Source: Sipunculus nudus (lineage: Eukaryota; Annelida; Sipuncula; Golfingiida; Sipunculidae). From it: DNA of 64,000 bases. This document shows, piece by piece, positions 1 through 13,319 of this stretch. Within the stretch, counting starts at the first letter, position 1. Each line of letters starts with the position of its first letter. Made by a program: the position numbers and the translations under genes. Below the pieces are notes generated by a model. The model worked only from the letters and a program-made list of their open reading frames with translations, searched no databases and was not told the DNA's origin. The stretch covers positions 57,722,386 to 57,786,385 of the forward strand of contig CM049322.1 in NCBI GenBank assembly GCA_026874595.1. The letters are read 5' to 3'.

Positions 1-3000
1 GCTTGGTTGGGTTGAAATCTGAAAGGGCAAATTTGAATGCAAATGCCACTGAAATACGCCTCAGTAATTAAAATATTAGGAATATTTCAAATTTCATTAA
101 AAATGTCCTGATGCAAGGGAGAATAAAAATGTGTAAAATCAAGATTATGCGAAAGCAACCATGAACACATTTTATAATAAATCATCATTTGGAAGAATAA
201 ATAGTAATATATAATATGAATACTATTTTATAGCATATATTAATAGCGTACTGAGTGAGTTTTCTTTCTGATACAAGGAATGTATCTTGTTAGAACAGTA
301 TTTGCAATGGTTTTGATTATAGAAAATCAAATATTTCCTTATTTAATTGGTAAACCAGGGTTACACATATCCCTGTAATGTAACTTTATCAATGCAAACA
401 CATTTCTCAATTATGATATAAAAGGAATACTGTGTGAATAAAAATAATTAAAACATAAAACTAGATGACCAGAGTTCACGCGCTGTAGAATGCTGTATAT
501 GAGACGCAAGAACCAGCAAGCAGAGGAGGACAACTGACAAACAGACAGTGTCTGGCAAAGTGACACAAGATTGAGACCAGAAAACTTGACATGGTTATGA
601 AAAGACCCAGACAAATTAAATAACGTATAGTTTAGTAATTGAAGTTCATAGTTTTGGAGATATGGCCAAAAAGATATGTTGTAGAGTCGACTAGACAAGG
701 TTCTGGGGAACACCCAGAGGAAGAAAAAGAGCTTGAGATTGTGACAATAGGACCAATATTGACGGAGTTATGACGAAAATTACCTTGGCTTTGACCTTTG
801 TTCTTTGTTAACCAAAACTAATAGCTGGCTAGGAAGTTCAATTGTCTATCAACTGTGTAAGTTTAAAAGCAATTGCTGCAAAATTGTGACCTGTAGAGAG
901 GGCACACACGAACAGACAGACAAACAGACATACTGAACTGACCAACATGCCTACCGAAATCAAAGATCTGCCTGTTATCATGCGGCAAAGATTTTTTCTA
1001 TTATTTATGCACTGCGCTCTTTGGACAAGTGCTACCGATCGAAAAGATGACAGAATGTTGATCTAGGCTTCAACAGGAGAGAGACTGAACTCTCAGTGAC
1101 CATTGGAAACTGGCAAGCTGTTCAGGCGGGCTTCTTTAATATTGTTCCCTGTGACACTGTCTTGCAAGGCTTCAAACTATAAGTGGAATGATGGAAAATG
1201 TCTGTTTAAACAATCTGTGAAGTAGGAGCGATTTGGAATCGCATCTAATGGAGATTAAGCTGACCACTGCATGGAAATTGACTGGTCATCATATTAATAA
1301 TCGAAGCAACATGAATATTCACATTTATAACCCTAGTTTATTTGGAATTAAAGTTCAAATGTCATACTTTTATTGCTTGGGTATCCGTCTACATTAATTC
1401 AGAGGCTACAACCCGCTACCTTGATAGTTTGTGTGCCAGGTCCTATTGTGTGTATTTCAATTCCCTTTAACTAAGACTATAGTCATTAATTTTATAGCGG
1501 TTGCTTGATTGCAATAGCGTTTCATAGCACAACATTGTGGATGTTAAGCTTTACAACATAAAATTTTATTACTATTCGTAGTAGAAGTAGTAGTAATTGT
1601 AGTGGTGGAAGTAGTTGTAAAAGTAGTGGTAGTAGTATTTGTATACCGACTTTCCTTTATCACTGATCTTAAATAGCCACCTGCCTCACTTAGTGGATTG
1701 GTCACAATATCGAGCTACTAAAATTAGGGTCTGCAATAAAATGACGACTGTTTTATTCAGGGGCTAGATATTAAAGTTTTTAGTTTTGCTGTATATTTGT
1801 TGTCCTACTTCTTGTCTAGTACTATAATGTTATTTTATGAACATTCGTTGAAAAGAAATAATTTTACTTCATTGCTCTCTTTCAATTCTTACATCTTCTA
1901 TAAATCTTACCACAAGTATCATGCCCATTTCTGTAAATGGCCACCAAATATGAAAATGTGTTGCCTCACACATCATTTAGCTCCTCTTGTTTATATTAGA
2001 TGCCCTTTTTCCTTGTGTTACCTACACCAGGTGTTCGCCCTTCTTGAATTGTCATAGAGAGAAAATCCCTTTGTCTAAAACGTATTTCAGATGACAGCAT
2101 AAACCAGGCTAAAGTCGTCGAATGTTTACTTTATATAATTAAGTGAAAGTGAATAAGACGAAGTGATATAAAATGAATTCCGATATTCTGAGTTAAATAA
2201 TGTTGTATTATTGCCTCCGAGTTGTAGGGTGTACGTTGTTACGAAGACAAATGAATGAGAGGAAAATCCTTGGCCGATCCGGGAGTCGATTCCAGGTCGG
2301 TGGCGCACGTCGGTGGCAAGTATACTTAACATTGAAACTGTAGCCAAAACAGAATAATGTATGTCATGTACTGTACATTACTCCGAATAGCGAAAGGTCG
2401 TTCCACAAGTATAGTCGTCTCTAACATTGGTTCAATATTTATTTTCCTTGTCATTTTTTTAATAGATCACAATCAATAGATTTGGCACATTTTTAAAATG
2501 CTGATTTGCCTCTCTGATACCGGAATCTTTTAAAAACATTTGTGGATAACCTTATTGCTTAGAATATAGTTTTTATGTTAAACTAGAGGTATCTTTAAAG
2601 TTTCAGATGTTTATGTCAGAGCAACATCTACAAAAAGCGTTCGAATTCCTGAATCCCTATTGTAATTCTCTCTTTACTCAACGGATTTTATGACCAAGGT
2701 GACTGAGGCTTATCGATCGGGTCCTGGAGTGCTATTGTATCTACTTCCTGTGGGAAATAAGGTCTGTATTGATAAGGTGTCACATGGAATTAAGGTACAA
2801 TCAACCTTTCTTTTTTTTTAAATAAACTGTTGAGATCCAAAAAAGAGCATATCTATATATGTGAAAAAAAAGTAATATACAAAAAGTAGCTTATGATTTG
2901 ACAAACCTAGAGATATATAAAACAGGTTTTGCTATCATGATTGGCATATGTTTAAACTTGGGTTTTATTTTGCTAGATTTCGCCGAACGTTAAGTATCAA

Positions 3001-4000
3001 TGGTCTCTGACCAGTCACATTACTGTATGAGAGTAACACCTTTAATATATTGTTCTCGGAAATATGATATCACTCTGATTTCCAGTCGCTATGGGTGTTC
3101 AGATAATCTTTCCATAGGCTTGTTTACAGGGGAGAAAATACCGAGAGAAAAGGCCGGGAAAATGCTATCATTACTTTTTTTTCTTTCTCTTGTATAAACC
3201 CTTCAAGACATCATTTCTAGAAAAGAGAAAATACAAATATATGAATACAGAATCAATAAAAACACCATTTTAAGTGTTTACACGCATCCAAAGGTTAGGT
3301 TTTCATCGTGAATAACTCCAATCCGTAAAATACGTCGAATATCAAACATATCACACACGGTCCAGTTAGTTTTTTTTTTCGACGAGTGCCTATATAAGTG
3401 CACAAACAAAATGTCGAATGCTATATTACATTTCAACTATACTAAAAGACCTACAAAGAATGAAGAAAAGAAACCCGTTCAAGTTCACCTCAAATGCAGG
3501 TAGCCCGGGTTATATCGTACCCATCATGTATTTGGTTGTTCTCTTCTTGTTTGTATCACCAAAATCCACTCCCTCCTCCCGTAGAACCCCTGACCATGCG
3601 GTTAAACAAAACAGCAGTTGGTACAATTATTGAAAACCTTTTTTTTAAAATGGGGAATCCGTAGCAAGCCATTTTTTCCCCAGACAAAAGATTATTTATT
3701 TTTCTGTCATTCCTGTGAAACAATACATTATTTAATGAAGATTCTAATTGCAATTAGATATCTTGGAAATAATAAGGTAATTAGTTGTTTTTAATGTTCT
3801 CATATTTTTATCACGATTTATATAAAATCTAATCTTTTGCGTATGATATGCATTGTGTCTTTACACGTGAAAACAATTGTCATTAGTTGGGATAGTGTAA
3901 TATTTGACCTGTCGATGTATTTCATAACTATATATGTCAAGGCTCAGGACACTTCTTAAAACTTATTTAGACCGCCGGTTCACACTTTAGTATGAATCAA
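1..4000. other. AT-rich non-coding stretch
   Basis: I see no supportable gene here; the short open frames have no recognisable domain or splice structure. A (GTA/GTAGTG)-type trinucleotide run lies at about 1575-1640. On the minus strand, about 2255-2330 carries a sequence resembling the B-box half of a tRNA-derived SINE, too short to call firmly. The 740-1000 part, with repeated CAGACAGACAAACAGACA near its end, has the look of a dispersed repeat but no defined ends. Confidence 0.5.
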
Positions 4001-4009
4001 CACTTACGT

Positions 4010-4205
4010 AAGGGACCTGGACAGTCGAGGGATAAAAAGCTCGGCTCTCTGCCCTGGCGAACAAGGTTCGATCCCCGATTCGTGGCTATGACAGTGGGTT
4101 GTAGCTGCCCGTCCAAAGTTAGCGGTTTTTCCTAGCTTCTTCGGTTCCCTCCTCCCCTACAGACGACCAAACCTCATCATCTGAGCCACGGATAAAGCCT
4201 AAATT
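4010..4205 (+). repeat. tRNA-derived SINE (degenerate)
   Basis: The segment has an RNA polymerase III B-box-like GGTTCGATCC at about 4066-4075, preceded by a degenerate A-box-like region and followed by an unrelated 3' body ending in an AATAATAATAATTATT tail. This is the layout of a tRNA-derived SINE, not a tRNA gene, because the acceptor and anticodon arms do not form. Family not identified. Confidence 0.5.
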
Positions 4206-4209
4206 AATA

Positions 4210-6180
4210 ATAATTATTAGTAATACAAGTCACATAAAATGAATAAGTTTATTTATTCAAAGGGTCCTAGTTTCGTACACACATGAGTGTGATCATATTT
4301 CACACTTGCAAAAAAATTTCTTAATGGAATAATAGGCCGTTCTAACAATATTGACTGCCATGGTGTATGTTTATTTTCAGATGTACTCAGTTTCCGGGGA
4401 TCAGAGTTCACTCTCCATTTTCAACAGACCACCTCAACCTCAAATCATGTTTCTTCTTCTACGAAGTATTGTCTCAGAGGTATATAAGACTATCTATCTA
4501 CCTTGAAAAATCATTCTTTTTTAAAAGAACATGTTATATTTGTTTCCATAGTAAAGAATATTCTGAGATAAATGGAAATTCATTGCTCATCCTACACTGC
4601 TAGTTGGACTTCTAAATTAATCTTCACTTTAATGATAATTTAAGCAAATAATTTACATAAACCATTTATTTTCATGTATATTGTACGTTAATCAATTGTT
4701 TGAGACCTGCAAAACCTGTTATATTGCGACTCTAATAATTGCCTTTGATAAAAGTCACTTGCATTTATGATATTTTAATGCTGTAAAAATAATGATAATA
4801 ATATCCACATTTCTTTTCGATCTGTAATTGTGTAGGACAATCATGCCTGGGGTGATGCGATAGCTGCGTGTACATAAAATACGGTAGTCTGGTGAGCATC
4901 GAATCACCAGAGGAACAACCAGAGGGTTTTTGAGGAGTTAATCAAATCTTGTGAATATCCACGTTATTTATTATTCAAGAATGTTTGGGTTCAAAGTTCC
5001 TTGTGATCGCATGATGCATTTTTTTTACCCAATCTATACATCGTTCGAGATTTCTCATAGAGCGGAAGGGCACCTGTTGTTAGTAAATAAAACATGTCCC
5101 CAGTAGGGCAATGTTCATATACCAGTTTTCCTTTAGGTACCCACAAAATAATGTTTCTTAGTAATATATAAATGAATATCCGTATATGTTATAGACGAGG
5201 GATTAAGACTCAATTTGAATGTAAAATAATCTGTTTTAAAATTTAATTTTTAGAGGCAGTCGTGAGCGATTTAAGCAAATTGGACATTATCGTTTGGGCA
5301 GACCCTGCATTACCATTGTCTATTTACACTATAAGAATTCTTAAATCCAAAAATGTTATCACCGTTTAATTCCTTACCATTCTCTTGTAAATGTAAGGTC
5401 TTATTACAAAGATATGCACTTATTAGTCTTAATCAACTATATATTGTATTGCCAGCTTGTCACTTATCAAATTGAAAACATATGTTGAGAAAAATTAACA
5501 CGCATCTGACCCCGTAATCAAGCTCTATTATTAAATAAACAAATCGTATTGTTACATAAATATTTTGTCGGAAGAAATATATTTTACTCCAGGGTTTATA
5601 CATTCCTGCGTGCACATTTAGCTTCTTTGTACCAGATATTAAAAAAAATGATTTTTATGTTATTTCTTGTATATGTAACCTACGTGTAAAATGGAAAAAA
5701 ATTCATAAACATTGCATGTGCCTTTGATTATTAGACCAGATTCTGGACAAATTGTACGGATTATAAGAAAGAAGGGAACTGGATATAGGCTATAACTGGA
5801 AGATGCTTGTGGTATGAAAATTGGGATCTCGCCCAGCCCGACTTTGTGGGAATCAAAGAGGAGGATTGCCCAGTACTCACCAAATCTCTGGATTATAAAT
5901 GGTTGATACTGACTATAGGAAATCATACATAACTATTTGCAAAATGTCAATCAAAGATTTATTACTGCGAGTTCACAATATCTATATTCACAAAATACTG
6001 AATTGATTTTGTTTGTACACACGTACAGAACGATCTATGGTTGAATCTTCAGGCAAAATGGGATATACAGATTTTGCTAAAAATTTGTAGTAGGGTAGTG
6101 TAAAACTGCATCCGTAATCGATTACATCACCGGAATCACCATAATAATTTTTTTCTTAAGTGCCGTAATCACAATTCAAG
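4210..6180. other. AT-rich non-coding stretch
   Basis: About 2 kb without a recognisable gene. The short minus-strand open frame at 5660-5926 has no motif I can support. No defined repeat ends seen. Confidence 0.4.
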
Positions 6181-6184
6181 AAAG

Positions 6185-7265
6185 GAATAACTAAAAGGGG
6201 CTATTCCTTTGTCCCCGAGTAGAAGCCGCTAATTCGTATGCAGTTTTTTTTCCTGAACCATGGCAATGTTTACATGAAACATGCACGTATGAACGAACGA
6301 CTGATTAGTAGATTCCGGCCGGGGTTTCAAAGTCCCCAAGAGATTGAGGACCCTAACAAGTGTGTGCAATCCCCCCCCCCCCCGGGGCTTCCTTTTGAAA
6401 AAAAACTTTTTTTCAAACAACCCATTATTCGGCCGAACTATAAAAATCAAGGTTATCACGGATAATTACTTCTGAATTTATAGAAAAGCAACATACCTGT
6501 AACCCCTATTAAACGATGATCGTGTAAAAGGTCTCAGATCTCTGTGCCCACTCAACGGAAAAGCGCTCCCTATTAAAAGATTCATGTGGACATGTGTTCC
6601 GCGCTTGAATTTAAAATCTTTCCTTTTCCGAAGTAAAATTCTTTAACATGCGATATAATGGAAATGGGGTTCAGTGTGGATTACAGGTCGCCTCCTGAAA
6701 AGGCGTGACAAGTTAAAAATGCTTTGCGGAACATTTGTAGTGGGTCAGGGTAAAGACATTTAATAGTCCATTTCATTTTGAAGGTAATAAGAATACCACA
6801 ATATATATTTTCTTATAAACCATTATGACAAAGGACCTTTACTTTGTCCCCGTGTAGAAGCCACTCATTCGTATTTATTTGTTCTGCAACTCGCAAGGTG
6901 AACTGTGTTACTTATGCATGACAGTGTTCACACATGAAACGCATACATGTGAACGCATGACTGATATTAAAGGAGATTCTGGCTAAGGTCTGTACGCCCT
7001 GACTACAGATTCTAGATTATTATCAATTTAAAGATGTACTGGTGATATTTTTTCATGTTTCACCGTCCCTACAGACAACGGATCTTAACAAATATATATA
7101 TATGACCCCCCCCCACCCTACCCGAAAGATAATTAACTTGTGGGGCTTTTTTGACAAAAAAAAATCAGAAAACACATGACTTGGCCTCACTTTTAAAACC
7201 ATGGTTTTCATGGAAAGATTTTGATTAATGAATATAAATCAACATACCTGTAACCCATAACAAAA
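6185..7265. repeat. Divergent direct duplication, about 640-750 bp period
   Basis: Two diverged copies lie head to tail. Markers repeat in the same order: a GTCCCCG(A/T)GTAGAAGCC block at about 6211 and 6847, a shared CATGAAAC...GAACG block, and an AACATACCTGTAACCC block near 6490 and 7243. Each copy holds a poly-C tract (about 6370 and 7107). The copies differ by many substitutions and indels, so the duplication is old. Confidence 0.6.
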
Positions 7266-7536
7266 ATTGTCTTACATTAGAATATAGATGAATCAGGCCT
7301 ACGCCGAGTCATGGTACAATCCAATTTGAAGCCAAACTTTCTGCCTATAACGAAACGAGGACACAAATCTTCTTTGGAAATGTATTAATACCAGGCAAGT
7401 CACAGGGTAAATACTACAAGCAATTAAACATTTAAACTCATTTAAACTGCTTCAGTGAAAACCATATTAAACTACTTACTTAGGATTTCATCTTAGAAGC
7501 TTTACCCTTCATTTCTGTTTTTTCTCCATACTATTT

Positions 7537-7539
<3 letters not shown>

Positions 7540-7602
<63 letters not shown>
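7540..7602. repeat. (TA)n microsatellite
   Basis: Perfect TA dinucleotide run of about 60 bp. The following stretch to about 8500 holds no recognisable gene or repeat boundary. Confidence 0.95.
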
Positions 7603-7604
<2 letters not shown>

Positions 7605-8511
7605 AAGTTATAATAAATAAGATCGCACAATTTATGTGTGTGGTCATGACTATACAAAGCAGAACTTGGCGAGTTTATAAAAATCAACTGCTTCAACTGC
7701 GTTTTAAATTAGGAGATACAGATTAAACCATCTGCGTTTGCTGTTGTTTTCTTGCAAAGCATGTCATAACTTGGTTTTCAGTGTTGCTAAATAAATTATT
7801 TTTTTCTATCGAGTCGCATACATATTTCATTTTAGTTTTTTTATTGCAAGGAAAAAGACACGGTCTTACCTTTTTTTTATCTAAAAACAACTTCTTCAAC
7901 GTTCTTCTCACCCTACAGGGAAAATTATGACATAAAAAATCTCATACTCTATGTGTTTAATAGTCGACGCTGCTGGTTTTGGGTTATGTTTAATGCAAGA
8001 GTTTGAAAATTTCAGTGCTACCTTATCTGGTTTTAGGCGTGCCCCGGGAATAAACAGGAGAAGTTAAAGATAAAGGGACATATTATATAATAGACCGTGT
8101 GATGGACTGAGCTGGTCTTTCCGGCTGAAACAAATAGCTGGCTCACATGTATGTCCGAACCAGGAAATGGATTAAAACGCAAAAACAGGACCAGTAGATA
8201 ACTCGCAATACTCGATCCATACAGCAGATGCCGATTGCTTTGTTATGCTATTGACCTTCGAATCTATGTTATTGATCTAGAACTAGTTTCTGCATACTGT
8301 TTCTTGTAATTACTTCCCACTAAGGTGCCACCTCGGCATGGAAGTCACCATGGTGGGGCTACGGTGACCAATGGAAGTTTTAAACAGTTTAAAACTACAG
8401 TAGCGACCTACCGTTCAATACGGATCATACCGGATCGGTACCGTTTGTAGCGGGACACACTAAGAAACCCAAAGTATGCCCACGGTTTTCAGCACCGTGA
8501 CATACCACGGC

Positions 8512-8870
8512 TATAAACTGTGACAGTTTGACATAGGCTTTATATACACAGGTGTAATAAAACCTGCACAAGGACGAGCAGTGGAGTACAACATAACGTA
8601 GTTTTCTTCCTTATCTTCTTTTCTTGGGTTAGGTGTTGAGCAAAATCGGACCATTGGGTTATAAACCGTGAAAGTGTGACCTAGGCTTTAAGTACACAGG
8701 TGTAATAAAACCTGCACAAGGCCGAGCAGTGGAATAGAACATAACGTAGCGCTCACGCCACTCGTACCCCACAACTTCGAAATCAAGATTGCCTGAAACC
8801 AGTGTTTCTTTCTTATCTTCTTCTCCTAGGTTAGGCGTTCTCGTGCATGAGCAAATTCGGACCTTGGTGT
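8512..8870. repeat. Tandem duplication of about 150 bp
   Basis: The block containing ACACAGGTGTAATAAAACC and GAGCAGTGGA occurs twice (about 8512-8655 and 8660-8870), each followed by a TTCTT-rich segment and a GTTAGG(T/C)GTT motif. The second copy carries an additional 50-bp segment. Function unknown. Confidence 0.7.
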
Positions 8871-9257
8871 TAACGAACTGCAGGCTTAGTGGAAAGGCTG
8901 TCTCCCAACGAAATGTATCACTCACAAATTAATGCGTCTTCAGGAGCTTACTTGGGGTTATGACCCATCAATGGGGGTGATTACACTACCATGACCTTCA
9001 GGTTTTTAGCAAATCTGCACACCATGAAGCCCGACTCCCAGGGTGCTAAAATTCATAATCATTGTTTGCAGAATCCTGGTTACAAAGACCTAACTTCGGA
9101 TTTCCGAGGAGATTTCACCAGGACCACCCTGACTATTACATATTATGTTCTTAGGTGTCTATCTATCTTTCATAGTGCTCAAAATAATGTTTTTAAACCT
9201 AGGTTGCAGAAAATAGGTCTGCAGAGTTTCTTTTCTCTTTGAGTAAACGTGGTGGTA

Positions 9258-11100
9258 CTCGTTTCATGTCGAATATTTCATTTCCATGGATCATCCAGTC
9301 CGGTGCACTTTGATGAAAATACAGAATGTGGGTCCTTAAAAGACAATATTCGAATTTCTGATATTTTTGAGGTTGTTAAACATATGCCATCTGGCAAGTC
9401 CCCAGGTCCAGATGGCATTTCTCTGGATATAATTAAATATATTTTAAAATTTATTCTTTCCTCCTTTTAAAAATTATTTGATATAATACAAAATTCAGGT
9501 TTTGACCCAGAAGAATGGAGTAAAGCTATAATCTATCCCTTGTATAAAAATGGTCAGAGTAATGATCCTGGAAATAATGAAGGAATCTCCTTACTAAATA
9601 TAACGGGAAAATATTTTCTTAGATTTTGAATAATCGTGGAATAGAATATGTAAAATGAACATGAACTATTATCAGAAGAACAAGCAGGTTATCGGAAACG
9701 ATAATGTAACATGGACAATGCTTTTGTTTCAGAGGGTGTAATACATAGATATTGAATTTAACGCCGAGGTAGGTTTTTATGTATATTTATTGATTTTTCC
9801 AAAGCACTTGACTTTGTTCAACATATTATATTATGGTATGTGTTACTGCAAAAGGGCATACATGGAAAGGTATTAAAGGTGCTTAGATCAATGTTTTCCC
9901 AAATGAAGTCATGCATTCTCACAGGCAGTGAAACCACTGAATATTTTAAACGTTCTCTTGGAACAAGGCAGGGTTGTATGGTGAGTCCGTTGTTGTTTTC
10001 CTTATTCATAAATTAACTTTATCATCTTTTAATACTTCAAACTGTCAGGAAATGTTTGCTGACGACATTGTCAATTTTTCAGATACAGTCGGGAGATAAC
10101 AAAACAGATTGATCACTTGAATGTATTTTGCAAAAAGTATGGTATGTAAGTAAATATAGATAAGACAAAACTTATGGTTTTTAATAAGGGAGGCATTCTT
10201 CGTAAAACAGAGAAGTCCTATTTAGGCGATAAACAATTAAATGTAGTTTCCTGTTGTTAATATCTTAGTATTATCTTTATAAGTAAATTATCCTTGATCG
10301 AAACTCGGTAGCAACAAGTGATGCTAATGAAACAGTCTGTGTCATCAAAAGTTTTAAGCATAGGTATCGTCATTTAAATGTGTAACAGCTTTTCAATTTG
10401 TCGATGACAAGGTGGTACCAATTTTATTATATATTTGTAAACTGTTGGGTTACACCACGGTTGTATTAATAGAGAGGGTACAATATTAATTATGTACATT
10501 TGTTGTAAACGTTGGATCAAATGCTCCAAATGTGACAATTTTGGCGAATGTGGTCGATTTCCTTTATTCATCAGATACTCCAAACAATGTATATAGTATT
10601 GGGTTAAACTTTTGTATATGGATGACAAGTGGTATCCAAAACACAAACATCATATTTTATACCAGTTATATATCATGTAAGGTCATTGTCATTTCAAGCT
10701 GGATTTGGATATATTTTGATGGCTCAAGATGTTGGTATTGTTGACCACTCCATCATTAGCATTAAACAGAGAATTAAATATATGGAACAGCAAAACTTTT
10801 ATAATGACATTACAGATTTCAGTAAATTGTATTACTGTGAGGTATTTAAGTCGTTGCTTAATATTGAAAAATATGTATTATGTGTCACAAATAAAGGTTA
10901 TAGAACTGCTTTAGCACATCTAAGATATGTAAATCATACATTGGTAGTAGAAAATCGTCGACATAAAGGCGTCCGGGGAGAAGAGAGAATATGTTTATTT
11001 AAAATAAATGGATAAATAATAATTGGGGATGAAACTTTATATACTGATCAACGAAATAATATATACCACATAAATCCCATGAACCAAATAAATATAACTT
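9258..11100 (+). pseudogene. Decayed non-LTR (LINE) retrotransposon ORF2, 3' part
   Basis: Translated pieces in shifting frames resemble a LINE reverse transcriptase in the correct order. There is a KSPGPDGI fingers motif near 9390-9412, a SEEQAGYRK motif near 9670, an IDFSKA block near 9790, an LGTRQGCMVSPLLF block near 9957-10000 and a degenerate FADD region near 10055. A C-terminal region of the type GECGRFPLFIRYSKQCI lies near 10540-10590, and a final RRHKGVRGEERICLFKING segment ends at 11015. Many stops and frameshifts interrupt it. The N-terminus, endonuclease and 3' tail are not seen. It belongs to the LINE superfamily; the clade cannot be fixed by eye. It is non-functional. Confidence 0.8.
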
Positions 11101-11800
11101 CTAGATAATACTGAATTTTGACCTATTCCAGAAAACAAAATTTAGCAGCGTACATGTTTTATATTAAAAAAAAACTAGACACTGTCGTTATTCTAGAAAT
11201 ATTTAACTGTAAATATTTTCAATTTAAAAAGGTGGTCAAATTAACCTGATTCAATTCCTTTAGCGATAATCAATAGAAAGTATATATAAAAATATATTTG
11301 GTTTGTATATGTAAATTGTTTGACTATATGGAGGTTAACATAGGAAGGTTTGGTTATGCTAAAGAACGAAAATTACAAATATAATGTCTTGCATGTTCAT
11401 GTATATATTTTGGATGTGCAAGTGTTGATTTGGTATAAGAAAATACATCTGTATGTAAAATTAAAGTTAAGGATATCTATTAATTATAATTATTATTTTT
11501 TAACTGTTATTATTAATACTATTATGTTTACTAATATTATGCATTTACAAATTGTTTAATTCATCACAGCTTGTTCCGTAATTAGTTTTAATATACAATG
11601 TTACTTGGTTTAAAGTTTATTTATTTATTATTATTATTCATTTTTTTGTTTGTTTGTTTGTTTTTGTTTGTTTAAATTTAAATTGATCAAAATTGTCATC
11701 TCTCCAGTTTTGCTTGTATAATAAGACCTGTTAATGTTGATTGTATTGAGGAACTATGGGCCTGTGGCCTTTTTCCCGAATATATATTTTTTTCTCCTTC
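11100..11800. other. AT-rich non-coding stretch
   Basis: Very AT-rich, with a TTTG-type run near 11640-11670. The short plus-strand open frame at 11350-11559 has no motif. Possibly the decayed 3' end of the preceding LINE. Confidence 0.4.
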
Positions 11801-11802
<2 letters not shown>

Positions 11803-11864
<62 letters not shown>

Positions 11865-11935
11865 CAATGTTATACTCAGCTGTACTCACGAAACAGTCCT
11901 GTAGTACATGAAGTAACACCAACTATATATGATAC

Positions 11936-11982
<47 letters not shown>
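11803..11982 (+). repeat. (TA)n-flanked hammerhead-like remnant
   Basis: Two TA runs (11803-11862 and 11939-11982) bracket about 75 bp containing CACGAAACAGTCCTGTAGT. This resembles, in the opposite orientation, the GAAACAGTC-TGTAGT-GAA block of the (TA)n-flanked copies at 39795 and 51573. The CTGANGA half of a hammerhead core is not recognisable here, so this is a degenerate copy. Penelope-like elements are known to carry hammerhead motifs; that link is an inference. Confidence 0.4.
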
Positions 11983-11983
<1 letters not shown>

Positions 11984-13055
11984 ATCTCACAGATTCATGA
12001 ACACCAGGACCGGTAGGTCTCTGTTACTGTGCAAGTAGTCTTAACCATCACTGATTTATTGAAAGTTTCCAAGGATTAACATATAAGGAAAGACAGCTTT
12101 CGTGATCGATATAAGAGTCTCTTTCATTCATTTGTATATACACCTTTGCAGACTCCGAAACTTAGTAATAAGGTAATTTGCCACTATGCAACAGTACATA
12201 TATATATATATATATTTTGTTTGTCTGAAAACTTTTCTTGCGGAGGAACAACATAGTCATGCCACATAGCGATCATTTGTAGCGGGTTTAGGGCGCCGAT
12301 TCAGAGTAACAAACTACTTTCTTCTTGAATCCAGCTTTTTCCTCATATCTGAACATATCCAGTATAGACCGGACCGCTACAGTACAAGTGAATTCATAAG
12401 AATTTCCAGTCGTAAGCTATTTTTATATCAGCATATCCAGAGTGACATATGACCTACTGGCCTGCACAAATGGGGAGAAGAGTTTATTGGAAAAAAAGTC
12501 GCCATCTTCACCTTGAGTTCAATTTATTCATTCCCGTAGAAAGGAAACGTGTTATAAAAGAGATATACATGTATATGTTGGACTTACCTTGTTGTGTAGT
12601 ACACTGGCGGTCAGCCGATTCTCTGGTGGGACACTGGCGAAAATGCTGCAAATGGAAAACCAAAGCGTCAGCATCATTGAATCATATGGTAACAATGCCT
12701 AGCCAAATATATGATGTAATAGTAAATTCCGAAGTGTGTCATATGTTAAGGTATTTTAAGCTATATTTCCCTTATTTACTCATTCATGATTGATATGTTA
12801 TATTCACACCAAACACACACACGCGCACACACATACACATATATATACAGTTGTTTATAGTCATAATTTGTTGCAAAAACTGATGGCAGAGTGTTCGATG
12901 GGTGACCAGAGCATTACTATATTGTACAGAAAGAACTAAACTAGTTTTTCTGCAGGCATTTCATGACTAATTAGCTTCGTACCACACGCTCAGAGTGTGT
13001 GGCACTCTTCAGATGTTGTAGCCTAATAGTCTGTGTGCAAATACAAAAAGGGGAT
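11983..13055. other. Non-coding stretch
   Basis: No recognisable gene. The plus-strand open frame at 12449-12793 (114 codons) has no motif I can identify and no splice context, so it is not called. A short (TA)n run sits at about 12200 and a CA-rich run near 12810-12850. Confidence 0.4.
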
Positions 13056-13062
13056 GGGAATC

Positions 13063-13272
13063 TGGCGTAGCCAAGTGATTAAAGCACCCGAACGGAAAAC
13101 GGAAGATCGTGGGTTCGATTTCCACCGTCAGTGGACCCACATTTTTGTGTATACCATTTCCATCTATATACCATGAAGCAGCATGATTATTCATACATCT
13201 ATATATTTTATGTGCCGCACACCATATAAGGCTATTAGTTCTATGTTTAGTGAACCTGCTTTCCTGTTAGTA

Positions 13273-13310
<38 letters not shown>
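13063..13310 (+). repeat. tRNA-derived SINE with (TA)n tail
   Basis: A polymerase III promoter-like head shows an A box (GGCGTAGCCAAGTGATTAAAGC, split across 13068-13089) and a B box (GGGTTCGATTTCC near 13110), about 25-30 bp apart as in a tRNA. A unique body follows, and the copy ends at a (TA)n run at 13275-13310. The cloverleaf is not complete, so this is a SINE and not a tRNA gene. Confidence 0.7.
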
Positions 13311-13312
<2 letters not shown>

Positions 13313-13319
13313 TGTACAT

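Noticed and set aside
11731-11922. Open frames rich in Ile-Tyr (also at 16046, 35000, 46379, 51372, 52207)
   Set aside because: They are translations of (TA)n microsatellites, not proteins.
13063-13140. Possible tRNA gene
   Set aside because: A and B boxes are present but the cloverleaf does not close and a SINE-like body follows.
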